From assembly GCA_037157565.1 (NCBI GenBank), contig JAZHRO010000073.1, positions 94,094,001 through 94,158,000 of the forward strand: a stretch of DNA of 64,000 nucleotides. Direction: 5' to 3'. Below, in pieces: positions 1-12,162 of this stretch. Every line of letters starts with the position of its first letter. Positions within the stretch are counted from its first letter, which is position 1. The notes under the pieces were generated by a model that was not told the DNA's origin, searched no databases, and saw only the letters and a program-made list of their open reading frames with translations. Position numbers and translations under genes: made by a program. Source of the stretch: Thalassia testudinum (Eukaryota > Streptophyta > Magnoliopsida > Alismatales > Hydrocharitaceae).

Positions 1-266
1 ATACATGCATGCAATCATTTAATTAAGAGGGGAGGAGAGTGAAATAAATGGCCTTGCAATTAACATTTTTTCTCAAGTGCTGCTTTGCAAAATTCACCAT
101 CTTTTTATTTTAATTTTATTTCACTTTGAAATGCTTCCCACGGCTGCATGGAATTCTTCTTCTTCTTCGCACCTTGCCCTGCAGCCGCATGCCCAGCCTC
201 TCCCTGCCATGAGCCATGCACAGCTGCATGCACAGCCAGGGCATGGCTGTGCATGCTTTCTTCTTC

Positions 267-274
267 TATAAAAG
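267..274 (+). promoter_or_regulatory. TATA box of element A 5' LTR
   Basis: TATAAAAG lies downstream of CATGCACAG-type repeats in the LTR. The matching place in the right LTR (8664-8671) reads TACAAAAG, so that copy has lost the box by one T-to-C change. The role is inferred from sequence only. Confidence 0.6.
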
Positions 275-1406
275 CAGGGTGGCTTCTTCCTTTGCAAAGG
301 GCCTGGTCCTCACACAAAAAAAAAGAAACACACAGCAACTCTTCTCCAGGCCACCGTCCCCTCCTCTCTCCCTCCATACGCAGGACCTCCTCCTCTGAGG
401 AGCCACTCTACGGGCAGGAGTCCATCCTGTGGTGCACACCCACCACAATGAGACCACCACTGCCCAGCTCATCAAGGAGCCGGTGGGCGTGGTGGTCTTC
501 TTTCCCTATTTCTTCATTTGAAGCCACTTCAGCCATTGGAGTAGGAGCTTCAAGCTTTGAAGCTCAAAGCTCTGCACGCAGTAGCAGCAAGGTGGCAGTA
601 GCTGCAAAGCACCTCCAGCTCACACCTGCAGGCCACCCTCGCCTCCAGCGCGGGCCTGCAGGCGCCCTCGTCTCCCACTTCTTCTCACTGCACTCGCCTG
701 TCCGCCCGCAACCGGCCACCGCGTGCCCCTGTAGCGGCCAGCCAAGCTTCACCACGCCCGCCAGCCAACACCGGCAGGCCACTGCGCGCCCTGTCGTGCT
801 CCTTCGCCCGTGACCCAGCCCTCTCTGTGCGCTCTATCGCGAAGTCCCACCCGCAAGCCAGCAGCCGGAGCCACTCTTCCGCAAGCGTCGAGCCGTCCAC
901 ACTCACAGCACCGTCCGCTCCCAGTTACGCGGCTCGCCCGGCCACTGTAGCCACTGTTCACGCTAGTCAACGTGACACTGTGGCTACAGTGGGGTGACTG
1001 GTAAGTTTCTCACTTATCCGGTCACCCGGCAGCCGCAACAGCCCTTCGCCCGGTCGTGCGTCTCGCCCCACGTCCTGCTCCAGCGCCCGCCCGTGCGCCT
1101 GCGTGCAGTCCTCAACCAGCACCCACTCTCGCCCGCGTCTTCGCTCGCGTACGCCCACCCGCTTCTTCAGTGCCTGCTCTTCACGCAGCGTGGTGCACTG
1201 CGGCCTATTCTCTCCCTCGCACCCACTCCCTTGTGTGCGCGCACCTCTCCGCTCGACTATGTGCCTACGCATGCGCACGTGGACTCCAAACGACACCTGG
1301 CTGCCTCAAACGTCTTAATGCTCGCCTCCTTCACTCCAGCAGGAAGCGCGCAGCATCTCTCTCTCTCTCTCTCTCACAGCACTCTCTCACTCTCTTTACC
1401 GACACT

Positions 1407-1875
1407 TACACACACACACTCACACTCATATACACTATTATATACTTATATATATATACATATATATATTTATAGACATATATATATATATACTTATATC
1501 TATATATATAGTAGTACCTATATAACTAATTATTATTATACATATATACATATATATATATATATACATATATGTATACATATATACATATACTTATATA
1601 CGTATACATATATATATACATATATATACACATATACTTGTATATATATATATATATACAAATATACATACATATATACATATATATCTATAACTACATA
1701 TACATACATATATATATATATATATATTTATCTACATATATCTATATATATATTACTATATACATACACACATATATATATATATACATCTATATATATA
1801 TATATATATATATACATATATCTATCTATACATATATTTACATATCTATATATATACATATATACATATATATAT
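1407..1875. repeat. Long CA then TATA/CATA microsatellite in element A left LTR
   Basis: A CA-rich run passes into about 430 bp of TATATA/TACATA repeats. The matching run in the right LTR (about 21993-22367) is about 90 bp shorter and arranged differently, as expected from replication slippage after insertion. Confidence 0.95.
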
Positions 1876-2582
1876 TTTCACATTACTTACTATACGTGGT
1901 ATCGCTGGAATATCTGCATCAGTTGCTGATATTCCCTGATACACGAGTACAAAAAGCGTGGTAACACTCATCTTCCTTCAATCCACCTTACACTCCACGC
2001 AGCACCTCGTCCTGTTGGTTGCGTCTTTCTAAACGACGACTAACTTGACACCGTGCTACACTCCATCTCTACCTCCACCCCCACCCCTTTATACATATAT
2101 AGTATATACATATATATCTATACTATATTTACTTTATTTCTATTTCTCTTGCATGCCAATAAAGAGATAAAAAAAATATATAAAAGAGAAAAGATAATCT
2201 TTGACTTGCAGGTACTCCGTCTTGCGAATAGCAAGACTCGTTTTGGAACCCTGATTTGGCTCAAAGCCAAGAACCTAATTTTGAGGGTGTGCCTCAAGGA
2301 CAAAGATTATCAGAAAAAAATCTAAATAGAAAAACACCAAAAACACAATAAATGAATGGAAGAGATTCGTTGTAGGAAAGGCGTAGAAACCTGACTTCTA
2401 AACCCACTTCCCTGAGTTCGACCTTGGGCCGAAAGGTGACCAAGATAAAATCAAATAGGCCAGGTAAAAAAAAATATTTTGTAGAGAGATGGTTAGGCTC
2501 GATTGAGGTTAACCACTATACACACTTCAACGATAAAATCACCATATTAACACGCCTATCCGGGCCCGACCACTATCTTTTC

Positions 2583-2600
2583 TGGCATCGTTGCTAGGGA
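2583..2600 (+). other. Primer-binding site (tRNA-Asp type) of element A
   Basis: TGGCATCGTTGCTAGGGA matches the reverse complement of the 3' end of plant tRNA-Asp (TGGCGCCGTTGCCGGGGA) at 14 of 18 positions. All four differences are C/T or G/A transitions. It lies ten bases after the LTR end, as expected for minus-strand priming. Confidence 0.85.
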
Positions 2601-3960
2601 AGTGTGCCTTCAAGTAAGTTTCTATTCCATTCCTTTCATTTTTTCTTTTCTCTCTTCACGGGTGTCTCTGTTTTTGTTGTGCAGGTAAACCTGTTGCAAG
2701 GAGAAGGTAGGCAGACGAAGTCAAAGACGTGGGCAGATCCAAGGGGGGAACGAGAGCGTGAAGACGCCGACACCTCACTGGAGCTCCACACACATTGCTG
2801 CACAAGTAGGTCTTTCTTTCTTAGCAACCTAGGTTAACTTGTCACCTTAATAAAAAAAAACTAAGAAAACTAGAAAAACTTCTTGGGATCTCTTGGGGGC
2901 AAGTGGATTAAAATTCACTTGTTTGATTGATTGCCTTTACTCCCACCGCCCCGGGATTTCCCACCTTACTTCGCATAGTGAAAATCCAAGAATCTTGTTT
3001 CTTGAATTTTTCGTGTGAAGTATTTTGTGAGGCAAACATAAAAAGATTGATTATACCCCTCTTTGCCTCACTTATCTGCAAATTCGGGATCACATTTTTG
3101 GTGGGGAGACTTGGAATTGAGTTGATTCCAACCCCACCACGACTTTTCAACTTGCCTAAGATTCGATCCCGAATACTTCAACCCTAGCAATTTGATTTTC
3201 CTTATGTTTTTGTTGAGCCTTGTGTGTGAACATCTTTTTGGTGATTGGGAGCACTTGAAATGAAGTGCTTTGGCTCCCTTTGACACTAATCTAAAACTGA
3301 TTCGTGCATCCACGCATAGAAATCGCCATTTAGGGAAGTCCATTGCATTTTAGCATGCATTAACCAATTGACATTGAAGAAGGGTTTGTTGGGCTTAGAA
3401 GAAAACTTGTATTCTTGCAAAACCCAGAGATTGGTTGAAATGGTATTTCAGCGAAATCCTAAAATCCATACTACTTAAGGTTGAATTCTAAAAACCATTC
3501 ACCAATTAAAACTTCAATTCGGGGAGATTTCCCCGTTGCATGCTTGTTTTACACACTTGAAAAATCAATCACTTGGGCATTACCCGTAAACAACGCCCCT
3601 CACATTCCAAAAGCACTTGATCCTAAGCCTCTAACTAAAATTGGTGGTAACTTGACCCTTATTAAGGATTGGAGGTCTAACTACCTGCGTGTACCACCTA
3701 CGTGCTGGTGAGGGTTCCTGCGTGCTATTAGGTGTCTAAGACTGGGGCAAATGGCCTTTCAATCTATCCCGGTGGTTCCGCGGTGCTCACATTCAGTTCC
3801 GTAGTTCATGATAGTAGGTAACTTAGATCTTTAGGTCTAAGGGCACCCTGTAGAGGTTAGGAATTTGATTGTATTGATTTGTCATCAAGTGTACCTTTGC
3901 GGCATCATTTCTCTTATCTCTTTTCCCTTCTCATCTCCCCAAATCTTCCTGCGGTAGTGC
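2601..3960 (+). other. Untranslated leader of element A
   Basis: This is sequence between the primer site and the gag start, with no supported gene. Scattered short ORFs have no recognisable motif. A leader of this length is usual in Athila-type elements. It ends just before the ATG at 3961. Confidence 0.6.
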
Positions 3961-5961
3961 ATGTTTGGAAGGAGGTCACAAAACCCTGAACTGTGTGAAT
4001 TGCCTAATAAATCTAGAAAAGAAGCCGAATCGTCCTCCTCCACAAACATGGCTGCACGACCACCCCCAAATCTCGAGGGAGGAAATCGCCCTCAGAACCC
4101 ACCTGGTGGTGGAGCCTTAGATCCCATAACCCACCTCCAAGCCCAAATGGAAATGTATAATGAGCAAATTGAAGTCATTAAGGAAACATTGGAGGAAATG
4201 CAGAACCCTCCCGAACGGGAGGAGCCTAGGTCTCTTAGCTCCTATCAGAATCCCGCTGCTACAGAGACCATAGGATAAATTCGGGTCCCCATGGGTGGGG
4301 ACGACTTTGAACTGAAGCCTAACATAATTGGCCTAATAAATTTCCATTTCCATGGTCTTGTAAGTGAAGATCCTTTTCTCCACTTGGAAGACTTAACCCG
4401 ATTGGCTGAAACTGTTAAACCTAGAAATATCGGGTTACCTATAGTCCTCATGAAAATGTTCCCGTTTTCATTGCGGGATAAAGCGTCGCAATGGTTACTC
4501 ACCCTTGGGAAAACCATCCACTCTTGGGAAGAGATGCAAACAGCGTTTCTCAAGAAGTTCTTCCCAATCAGGCGAACCAATGCACTTCGTCGTGCTATCA
4601 CTTCATTTATGCAACAAAACACGCGAATAATTTCATGAGGCATGGGAGAGATATAATGACCTCCTCAAGAAGTGTCCGCACCATGGTCTGCCTAAGTGGC
4701 ATATAACCCAGATTTTCTACTATGGGTTAAATGAGACTTTGAAGCAGATTGCAGACGCTTCTAGCGGAGGGAATTTTATGAATAAAGACGAGAATGGAGC
4801 ATTCGAATTGTTTGAAAATATGAGTGAAAATTCAATGAACAATGCTTCCATTGTCGCCTTTAATCATACCAGCCAGTCCCGAAATGTCCACGAAGTTGAC
4901 ACGGGACCCTCCCATTCATCCACTGATCTCAACCTTATCGCACAAAAATTGGATGAAGTCTCCGTCGTGCACAAGAAGATGGACGAGCTTCTGGCCAACC
5001 CTGCCCGTTCTATGGCAAACACCCCTACTTCACCACTTCATCACAATCCCAATTCTTCCAACACCAGGCTTACCCCGAGAAACCCCGTAAGACCTTCCTT
5101 ACCGAGTGTCGCACCGAGCAACTCAGTAAGTCATGTGGAACTGGCTTCTGCAAGCCAGTATTTTGACATGGAGGACCAAGCCTCTGTGTGCTCGGACGCA
5201 TATTTACATGCAAACACGTCTTCTGGCATAGAAGACGCTTGCGCCCTGGGGAACAAACCGTTCTCTCCCACTTATAACCCAGGGTGGCGTAATCATCCGA
5301 ACTTCTCATGGTCCAACAACCCACAGTGCCAAAACCTGCAGGTGGACCAATGCCATCGTCCGCACCTGTCATCCAAAGGGCCCAGTCTAATCCTATGGCG
5401 AATCTGCCACCAGGCCCTTGCATACCGCAAATCGAACATGCATCAAGTCCTCTTCACAAATTGATGCGAATGATGACGGAAATGTCAAAGCACCATGAAG
5501 AGAACATGACCTCTCTTCAGCACCAATTGGCGTAGCAGAATGCTGAGATCAGTCAACTACGCATGGCGACTCGATCTCAGGGCACTCTTCCTGCCCAACC
5601 TGTTCCAAACCCACGAAATTTTGTACCCCGTGGTCCTCAACCATAGGTACTATCTTCTTAGGGGCAGGTTAATCAGATTATGTAGGCTCCGAGCATTCCA
5701 CCAGGATTTCAGGCTAATCCCGCTGCAACACCGCACTCTTATGTCCGCATTGCGAACCCTCCTCCGCCTATGATCCCACTAGACCCGCATCATCCAATGC
5801 GATCACTACGAGGAGCGGGAAGCAGACCGTCGATCCGCCTCGACCTGATTCTAGCCCGTCTTCTTCGTTGCCCTCTCATTTGGGATGCACACCGCATTCG
5901 CGAGAGGACGATACACATAAATTGGTGCCAGAATCAGCTCCATTCCCTAAGGCTCTACTGA
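3961..5961 (+). pseudogene. gag: Degenerate Athila-type gag of element A
   Basis: Gag is the capsid and nucleocapsid precursor that packages element RNA in cytoplasmic particles. The ATG at 3961 opens a proline-rich N-terminus with a short coiled segment (about residues 55-85). After a TAA at 4276, the same frame gives the core motif FELKPNIIGLINFHFHG and the LRDKASQWL / FLKKFFPI block of plant retrotransposon gag. A frameshift near 4630 leads into a frame with CPHHGLPKW and, near 5270-5310, the lineage motif NPGWRNHPNFSW. A TAG at 5533 and several more stops up to 5961 follow. The TAA at 4276 and TAG at 5533 stand where Gln is likely. No zinc knuckle was seen. It is clearly dead. Confidence 0.85.
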
Positions 5962-6014
5962 GGGAGACAAAAGGCAAAAATAAAGATACGTAGGCCTTTG
6001 ATAACCTGCGTAAT

Positions 6015-7328
6015 TTGTTCAGGGATGTAGAAATCAAGGTACCCCTGCTCGAGGCTATCGATCACATACCTACTGTCACCCGATTTTTCAAAGACTACAC
6101 AACACCCAGGCGACAGTCAAAGAAAACCAAGAATCCGGTGGTTCTCTCGCCTCATGCGAGTTGTGCTATACTGTCAAACCTACCACCGAAGCTGAAAGAT
6201 CCGGGCATACCACTGATTTCCTGTAGCATCCAAGGCTGCAATTTTAACCGTGCCCTGCTTGATCTCGGATCTTCCATCAATCTTATACCGATCATCATGC
6301 TCGAAAAATTTTCCTTGGGAAATCTGAAACCCACCCCTGTCACGTTATAGTTGGCAGATCGTTCTGTCAAAATCCCAAAGGATGTGGTGGAAGACGTGGT
6401 GGTTAGGGTCAATAGTCTCTGTTTTCCTATTGACTTTCTTGTTTTAAATATGGAAGTTCCTATCTCACTTTCTGATTGTCCGATCATCCTTGGTCGACCA
6501 TTCTTGGCCACAGCCTGCGCCCATATCGATTGCGAGTCAGGCTATATTGAGATTGCCGTTGAATCTGAAAAGCTCAAGCTTAACATCTTCAAGGAAGCCA
6601 AAATCTTTGATTGCAATTGCATCGAGGATGACACATCTGACGAGGACATGGCCATCAGCGCGTGTATCGGACTAATTAGGACCTATTCTGACTATTGCGG
6701 ATTACCGATAAACACTGATGACTACTTGACCAACACATATTGTGACGTTCCCCCATCCCTCCCTATTCCTGTACCTTCTCCTGACCAGACTTCTGACGAG
6801 GTTTTCTCTGCTTCCCATACCTCATGGTCTGAGTCATCTTCGGGCTACTCACCGTCGGTCCACACTCTTGAAGACCGGATTGCCCTTTCTTTCCCGCCAA
6901 ATCAGGCAGAGTTGCAAATCCACACTGGGACCTTGTGCCCACATGCTACTCATTGGGCCTATTCCTTTTTGGATCCATCTATCCAAGAAGCCCCTCTTCT
7001 TGGCCAATCTGAGGGCCAATTTCTTCCTCCTGACCTATTCTCTGATCCGCCTGGGACACTCTCATCCCAGGAAATGCCAGATCCTTCACCACCCACCATC
7101 CACCCACCCTACCACCCTACTGTATACCCTGCACCTCAGCTCTCGTTACTCGATCTTTCATCCTTTCTCTACCTTTCCCTGCATGCATATGAGGACATGG
7201 CATCGTTTGGCATGGGGGGGTGGATAGGCATCCATAGGATCTGGGTATTTTATGGTATAATGCAGTTTCCACCTATTTATAAATATGTAAAAAAGAAAAA
7301 TAAAAAAAATAAAAATAATGGTGTTTAG
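6015..7328 (+). pseudogene. Aspartic protease with a long unassigned C-terminal extension, element A
   Basis: The first part is a retropepsin that would cleave Gag and Pol. The active-site block ALLDLGSSINLIP lies near 6250-6290, with D-L-G in place of D-S/T-G as is usual in Athila. The flap-side block IILGRPFLATA is near 6483-6515. One in-frame TAG (6348-6350) splits the domain; element H has Gln at the same place. Past the protease, where reverse transcriptase should begin, the frame stays open for about 240 more codons of acidic, Ser/Pro-rich sequence to 7328, running through the internal polypurine motif. I know no family for this extension. It may be coding for an extra domain or chance reading after a deletion of pol. 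Confidence 0.75.
7187..7225 (+). other. Internal polypurine-tract motif of element A
   Basis: ATGAGGACATGG is followed about eight bases later by GGCATGGGGGGG, which copies the terminal polypurine tract 1.07 kb downstream. The same pair occurs in elements E, F, G and I. It may serve as a second plus-strand primer. Confidence 0.6.
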
Positions 7329-8287
7329 TAATGATCTGAAGGCTGAAACAAAAATACAATAAGTGTTTATGGATATTCAACCTCTGTTTTGAAGACTTTC
7401 CAGGCCACAGAAGCTTGATTCGCTCAGGCTCAGGTTTAATTCACTTGAGCATTGACAAAATAGATCAGAATCTCTCCTAACTAAGGACGTATTCTTGTAC
7501 CTGAGACACCAGTACAGGATCCGTTGGTTTGCTTCTACTTGAGAGCTTAAGTAATCTTGGTTCACACTACACTTATCAAGAAAGACCAGGTGAACATAAG
7601 ACACAACCCTAGTGTTCATTAGGGAAGGTGGAGTCCTTACCTGTGCGTGCAGGTAGACTTTTTATCCTAGGTTTTAGTCTTGTATTTAGGAGAGACTCTT
7701 TCCACCAAAAAGTGTGCTCCTCCAAATAATGTTGTAAGAGATATACTGACAAGTGTTTCAAAAAAAAAAAAAAAAGATGCAAATAAGTCAGTATATCTCA
7801 TAAATATCTGTAAAGTCTTCCTCCTACAAAAGTTCTTTAGGGCAAATACCTTGTTCTCTTTGAAACACAATTGTCAGAAAATGGGAGTTGAGTTTCCATC
7901 ATCTCTTTAAGGGTCAATCCGAAGACATGAGCTAAAACTGGGACCAACCTTCACTTGAAAATTCATGAAACCTTGGGATTGAGTCTTAATGTTCATCTGG
8001 TTAGTCTTGATCCTTCACTAAGACCAAGCCATAATCTCTTGAGCTCTCGAGTACGGCAAAAACCTCCTGGGTCCTGGAAATCATACCTAAGGTTTAAATA
8101 TCAAGAGTCCTGGTTAGTCGAGAGATGATCTATGTGAGACTTAAAGTACTAGCAGTCTTCTCTGCAATTGGTTCTCACAATATCTAACAATAAACACACC
8201 TATGTCGCCCCAGAAAAAAAAATCCTCAGCTTAAAGATCATTACTAAATACAACACAAAAATGTTTCGCTAGGGACTAGCTAAAGAT
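7229..8287 (+). other. 3' untranslated region of element A between the two polypurine motifs
   Basis: No gene is supported; an env-like ORF was looked for and not found. It holds a perfect 13-bp inverted repeat, GAGATATACTGAC (7738-7750) and its complement (7787-7799), separated by 36 bases that include a run of 16 A. Confidence 0.6.
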
Positions 8288-8300
8288 AGGCATGGGGGTA
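8288..8300 (+). other. Terminal polypurine tract of element A
   Basis: AGGCATGGGGGTA lies directly before the LTR start TGATTGCACC at 8301. It primes plus-strand DNA in this class of elements. Confidence 0.85.
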
Positions 8301-8904
8301 TGATTGCACCGCAAAAATACACCTGCAATTGTGTCGTCTTGTGCTATTTCCTAGCATTACCAATGTATATTAGGTATCCCTAGTCGCATTTGTAAAAATA
8401 CATGCATGCATGCATTTAATTGAGAGGGGAGGAGAGTGAAATAAATAGCCTTGCAATTAACATTTTTTCTCAAGTGCTGCTTTGCAAAATTCACCATCTT
8501 TTTATTTTAATCTTATTTGACTTTGAAATGCTTCCCGCAGCTGCATGGAATTCTTCTTCTTCTTCGCACCTTGCCCTGCAGCAGCATGCCCAGCCTCTCC
8601 CTGTCATGAGCCATGCACAGTCGCATGCACAGCCAGGGCATGGCTGTGCATGCTTTCTTCTTCTACAAAAGCAGGGCGGCTTCTTCCTTTGCAAAGGGTG
8701 TAGTTCTCACACAAAAAAAATGAAATGCACAGCAGCTCTTCTCCAGGCCACCATCCCCTCCTCTCTCCCTCCATACGCAGGACCTCCTCCTCTGAGGAGC
8801 CACTCTGCGGGCAGGAGTCCATCACAGTGGTGCACACCCACCATAGTGAGACCACCACTGCCCAACTCATCAAGGAGCTAGTGGGCATGGTGGTCTTCTT
8901 TCCC
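8301..8904 (+). mobile_element. 3' LTR of element A, first segment
   Basis: It starts TGATTGCACC after the polypurine tract. It matches window positions 1-505 closely, apart from the first 97 bases, which have no left copy here. It breaks off at TTCCC (8900-8904), the target duplication of element B, and resumes at 19340. Confidence 0.93.
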
Positions 8905-11613
8905 TATAATGACCCGATTCCCGAGTCCCTACGAGACACGAGAACCGGACCGACTCGACGAATCCGAAGACCTAGTCGTCCAACGAGGAAGTAACCAAAA
9001 GAGCAGTAAAATAAACCACATTCAGCATGAATATAACTAACAGTAAGAAAATACAGCAGTAAGAAAAGAAATCACTACAGTATATACCACCACAACAGTA
9101 GAACAACATTCGTAACATAATATGAACTGCAGGTAAAGAAAGGTACAGCGGAAACAAGAACTACTCACTATAGTGTAACAAAAAAAGGTACAAGAGAACA
9201 GTGGTAGCTCTACTGGACCCTACTCGTTCCAGCGTCCTCTGCAGCTGCTGACCTGGCTGCTCCACACATGGTCCGAAAGGTAATGAGTGTAACACATCAG
9301 CAAAACGCTGAGTAGAGTGGCAACTAAAACTAAAGAAAACAGTAGGGTGTACAGTAGCTGTCATGTTCTGTTACTTTCTTTATTTACGTCTTTCAATTTT
9401 CTCACGATTTCATTTATTTCTCAGATCCTTTACTTGATCTCGAATGTTCCTCTTGGGAACGATCTTGATTGTAGTCTTTTCCAAGAAGTAGAAGTAGCAC
9501 GTGGTGCTCTCCTGGCCGAGAGAGTCCCCCGCGGTGATCCTACTCTCAGTCAACCACCCCAAGGTCACGGACAGACGTAACGGTGACTACGGCACGCGCG
9601 ATAAACGCACAGGTAGCTAACCCGCACTGGCACGCGATCATTTCCGTTAACGGGTGCGCCGAAAGCACAGCACGGAACCAGTCCAGGGTAGAGCCCTCTC
9701 AGTAACAGGGGTCCGACCCCTCTACAGTAACCAAACAGGGGCCTTGCCCCTCCACAGTCCGCGCACCCTCGCTTGACTACCCTGGTTTGCCCCCAGTGGG
9801 CCTAACAAGTTGGTGTAGGAGGCTAGCAGAACCCCGGGGCCCGTGGGGTAGCTAGTACCTCCCTACACTAGTAGCTCTCCTCGGTACTACGTACACGAGG
9901 GCCAGCAAGTCGGCATAGAGTGGCCAGTCCTAACCCCGGGTCCCTGGGGCGGCTAGCTCCGATCTGCACTAAACAGGGGGACAATCGCTCTCCTTGGTAC
10001 TCCGTACTCAACGGCCAGCTCACTTCCCCAATTCTATTCCATTCACTTTCCAGGAGTTCTACTCCTAATTCCCTGTAGGGTTCCAGCTCTTTAACTCAGC
10101 GCATTCCAGTTTCACCTTTCCAGTTTCACGTTCATACATCCCATATTCTTACTCATGTTCATTTATTCATAACAGGCAGCTGTTTAAACGAATTTACAGG
10201 CAGCTATTATTTCCTTTCCACATTTTCCAAGACTACAGTATTCATATATTCCACTAGTTTTCCCGTCCTAGGATTCATGCCGTATCCTAGGATCTATCAT
10301 ACAATCTAGTTTTCCAGCCCTAGGATTCATGCAACACCTAGGATCTATCATTCAATCTATTTCTCATTCCTAGGATTCATGCAATGTCTTAGGTTCTATT
10401 TATGGTTCCATAATTTAACATATTATACTTAAAAGCCACTCTACCGGTTACAACAGGCGAACTGGGGGCGTGGTCGGGAATCCCGCGTGCCTCCGCAACC
10501 CTCGGGACTGCAACAGAACAGGGTCCTATCACAAGAATCAAACACAAGGAGTGTCTCAAAACAGTGTATAGCTACTGTAGACTGGTAGAGGATTTAAGTC
10601 CGAAAAGGACGCAACTCGAAATGCGGAAAACGGAACCCGAACGGGCCCTAAACGGGTCGAAAACGACGAAACAGTGCAAAATCAGACGTCTGGAACTTCT
10701 TCCAGACGTCTTAAAAAGTGGATCAGGAATTACCTTGCTCTGCGTGGGCTCTCAGACATCCAAAAGCCTGCGGGGGTGTTTGGCCTAGTTCCTAGACGTC
10801 CGATGGTCACCCCGGATGTCTGGATGTCGCTCCCGTCGTTTGGTACTACAGCCAGACGTCTGATTCACGTTGGATGGTGAATCACCGAACCTGCGCATAC
10901 CCATCTCTCTCTCTCTCAGTACTGTCAGTCGAAAGGAAGGAAGAAAGACGGAAAAACTCACCTTTCAGACGTCTGGACAGTCTTCCAGACGTCTCCCCCG
11001 CCGTCTGGCTATAAGCCCAGACGTCTAATTCTGGAAAAGTTTCCAAAACCAGGGCGCGACTCGCCCTCCGCTCGCGACGCCCGGCCACGCCGCGCCTCGT
11101 GCGCCTGCTGCTCGAGCTGCAGCAGTCACCCCCCGCGTCGCTCCATGCCTGCTGCGCCCCCCGTCGGTCGGCCCTAGCAGCCCCGGCGAGCTCACCCTCA
11201 CGGCCGAGCACCTCTCCCACGCGTAGCACCTCCTCCCATGCTCACCACGGCTGTTGCTGCCGCTGCACCCTCGCGCTCGCTCTCGCGCATTGGCTGGAAG
11301 GAGAAGAGGAAGGAGACGGAGGTGACGGGAGTGAGGGAGAGGGCGTGGCCTTTTAAGGCCGCGCGAGGAGGAGAGAGAGAGCACGACAGAGGGCGCAGGA
11401 GGGAGAGGGAAAAAGAGAGAGTGGGAATTTCCACAGGTCTGCGCGCTCAGGCGCGCAGACGAAACAATCGTGCCAAAATAATCGATTTCTAGACGTCTGA
11501 AAATTATCCCAGACATCTGGTCCGACGTCTGGAGGTGATTCCAGACGTCTGGTCCGACGTCTGGGCCACCTCCCAGACGTCTTAAAAGACGTCTGGAGCA
11601 CGCGTTCGTAATA
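8905..11613 (-). mobile_element. 3' LTR of element B
   Basis: It is a close match to 16641-19339. The + strand start TATAATGACC stands for TGTAACGACC in the other copy. At least a dozen copies of AGACGTCT or near variants occur at 10683-11030 and 11487-11595. The minus-strand promoter is probably near 11350, where TTAAAAGG lies on the minus strand. C/T repeats lie at about 10900-10918. The short ORFs are not coding. Confidence 0.93.
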
Positions 11614-11697
11614 ATATAACAAACTCAAAGGAAGTTTCGTCCCCAAAACTTGCGCTAACTAGGGTGCAGAAAAGACGTCAAAATAACCATAACAAAC

Positions 11698-12162
11698 TCA
11701 AAGAGGACCGAAGCTGGTCCGAAAAGACGTACCCGCGAAAAGCTCTGGGTACCGCTCCCGCATTGCCGCTTCAGGCTCCCAGGTAGCCTCCTCGTACCGC
11801 TGGCTCCTCCACAAAACCTTTACCAGGGGTACTTGCTTTCGTCTCAAACTGCGGACGGCTCGATCTAGAATCTGCACTGGCTTCTCGGGGTAGGTCAAGT
11901 CGTCGCCCACCTCGATGCTCTCGTGACTCAGTACGTGACTGGAATCGGCTACGTACTTCCTGAGGTTGGACACGTGGAACACGTCGTGCACACCAGAAAG
12001 CTGCGGGGGAAGGGCAAGTCTGTAAGCAACGGGTCCAACCCGCTCCAGGACCTCAAAGGGCCCCACGAACCTCGACGCGAGCTTCCCTCTCACCCCAAAC
12101 TGCTGTAGGCCCTTCATGGGCGAAACACGAAGGAAGACGTGGTCCCCAACCTCAAACTGCAC
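11698..12162 (-). pseudogene. Integrase C-terminus with chromodomain, element B
   Basis: This is the end of the Pol polyprotein, closed by a TGA at 11698. In order it shows the integrase GPF/Y module ([21 protein letters not shown] region, residues about 32-52), a HVSNLRKYV block typical of plant chromoviruses, and a chromodomain ([20 protein letters not shown] to [15 protein letters not shown], about residues 95-140). Chromodomains of this family direct integration to heterochromatin by reading histone marks. This block by itself has no stop. Confidence 0.9.

Larger units (their letters stand above)
1..2572 (+). mobile_element. 5' LTR of element A (start lies outside the window)
   Basis: It aligns over its whole length with the split right LTR (8398-8904, 19345-19834, 21622-23062). 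It contains a TATA box, C/T-rich stretches and a long TA/CATA microsatellite. The similarity ends at the shared ACCACTA near 2570, about ten bases before the primer site. The exact last base is uncertain by about three bases. The short ORFs across it are not coding: they change frame between the two copies and cross the microsatellite. Confidence 0.92.

Noticed and set aside
1572..1964. Long open frames rich in Tyr, Ile and Thr across the TA microsatellite
   Set aside because: They are translations of TATATA/CATA repeats in all frames, inside an LTR, and change length between the two LTR copies.
7329..8287. An env-like ORF between pol and the 3' LTR of the Athila-like elements
   Set aside because: Some Athila elements have one here, but only short frames with no signal peptide or membrane segment were seen in A, E, G or I.
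10683..11595. CRISPR-like array of AGACGTCT repeats
   Set aside because: The repeats are 8-12 bp palindromes with uneven spacing in a plant LTR; there are no uniform spacers or cas genes.
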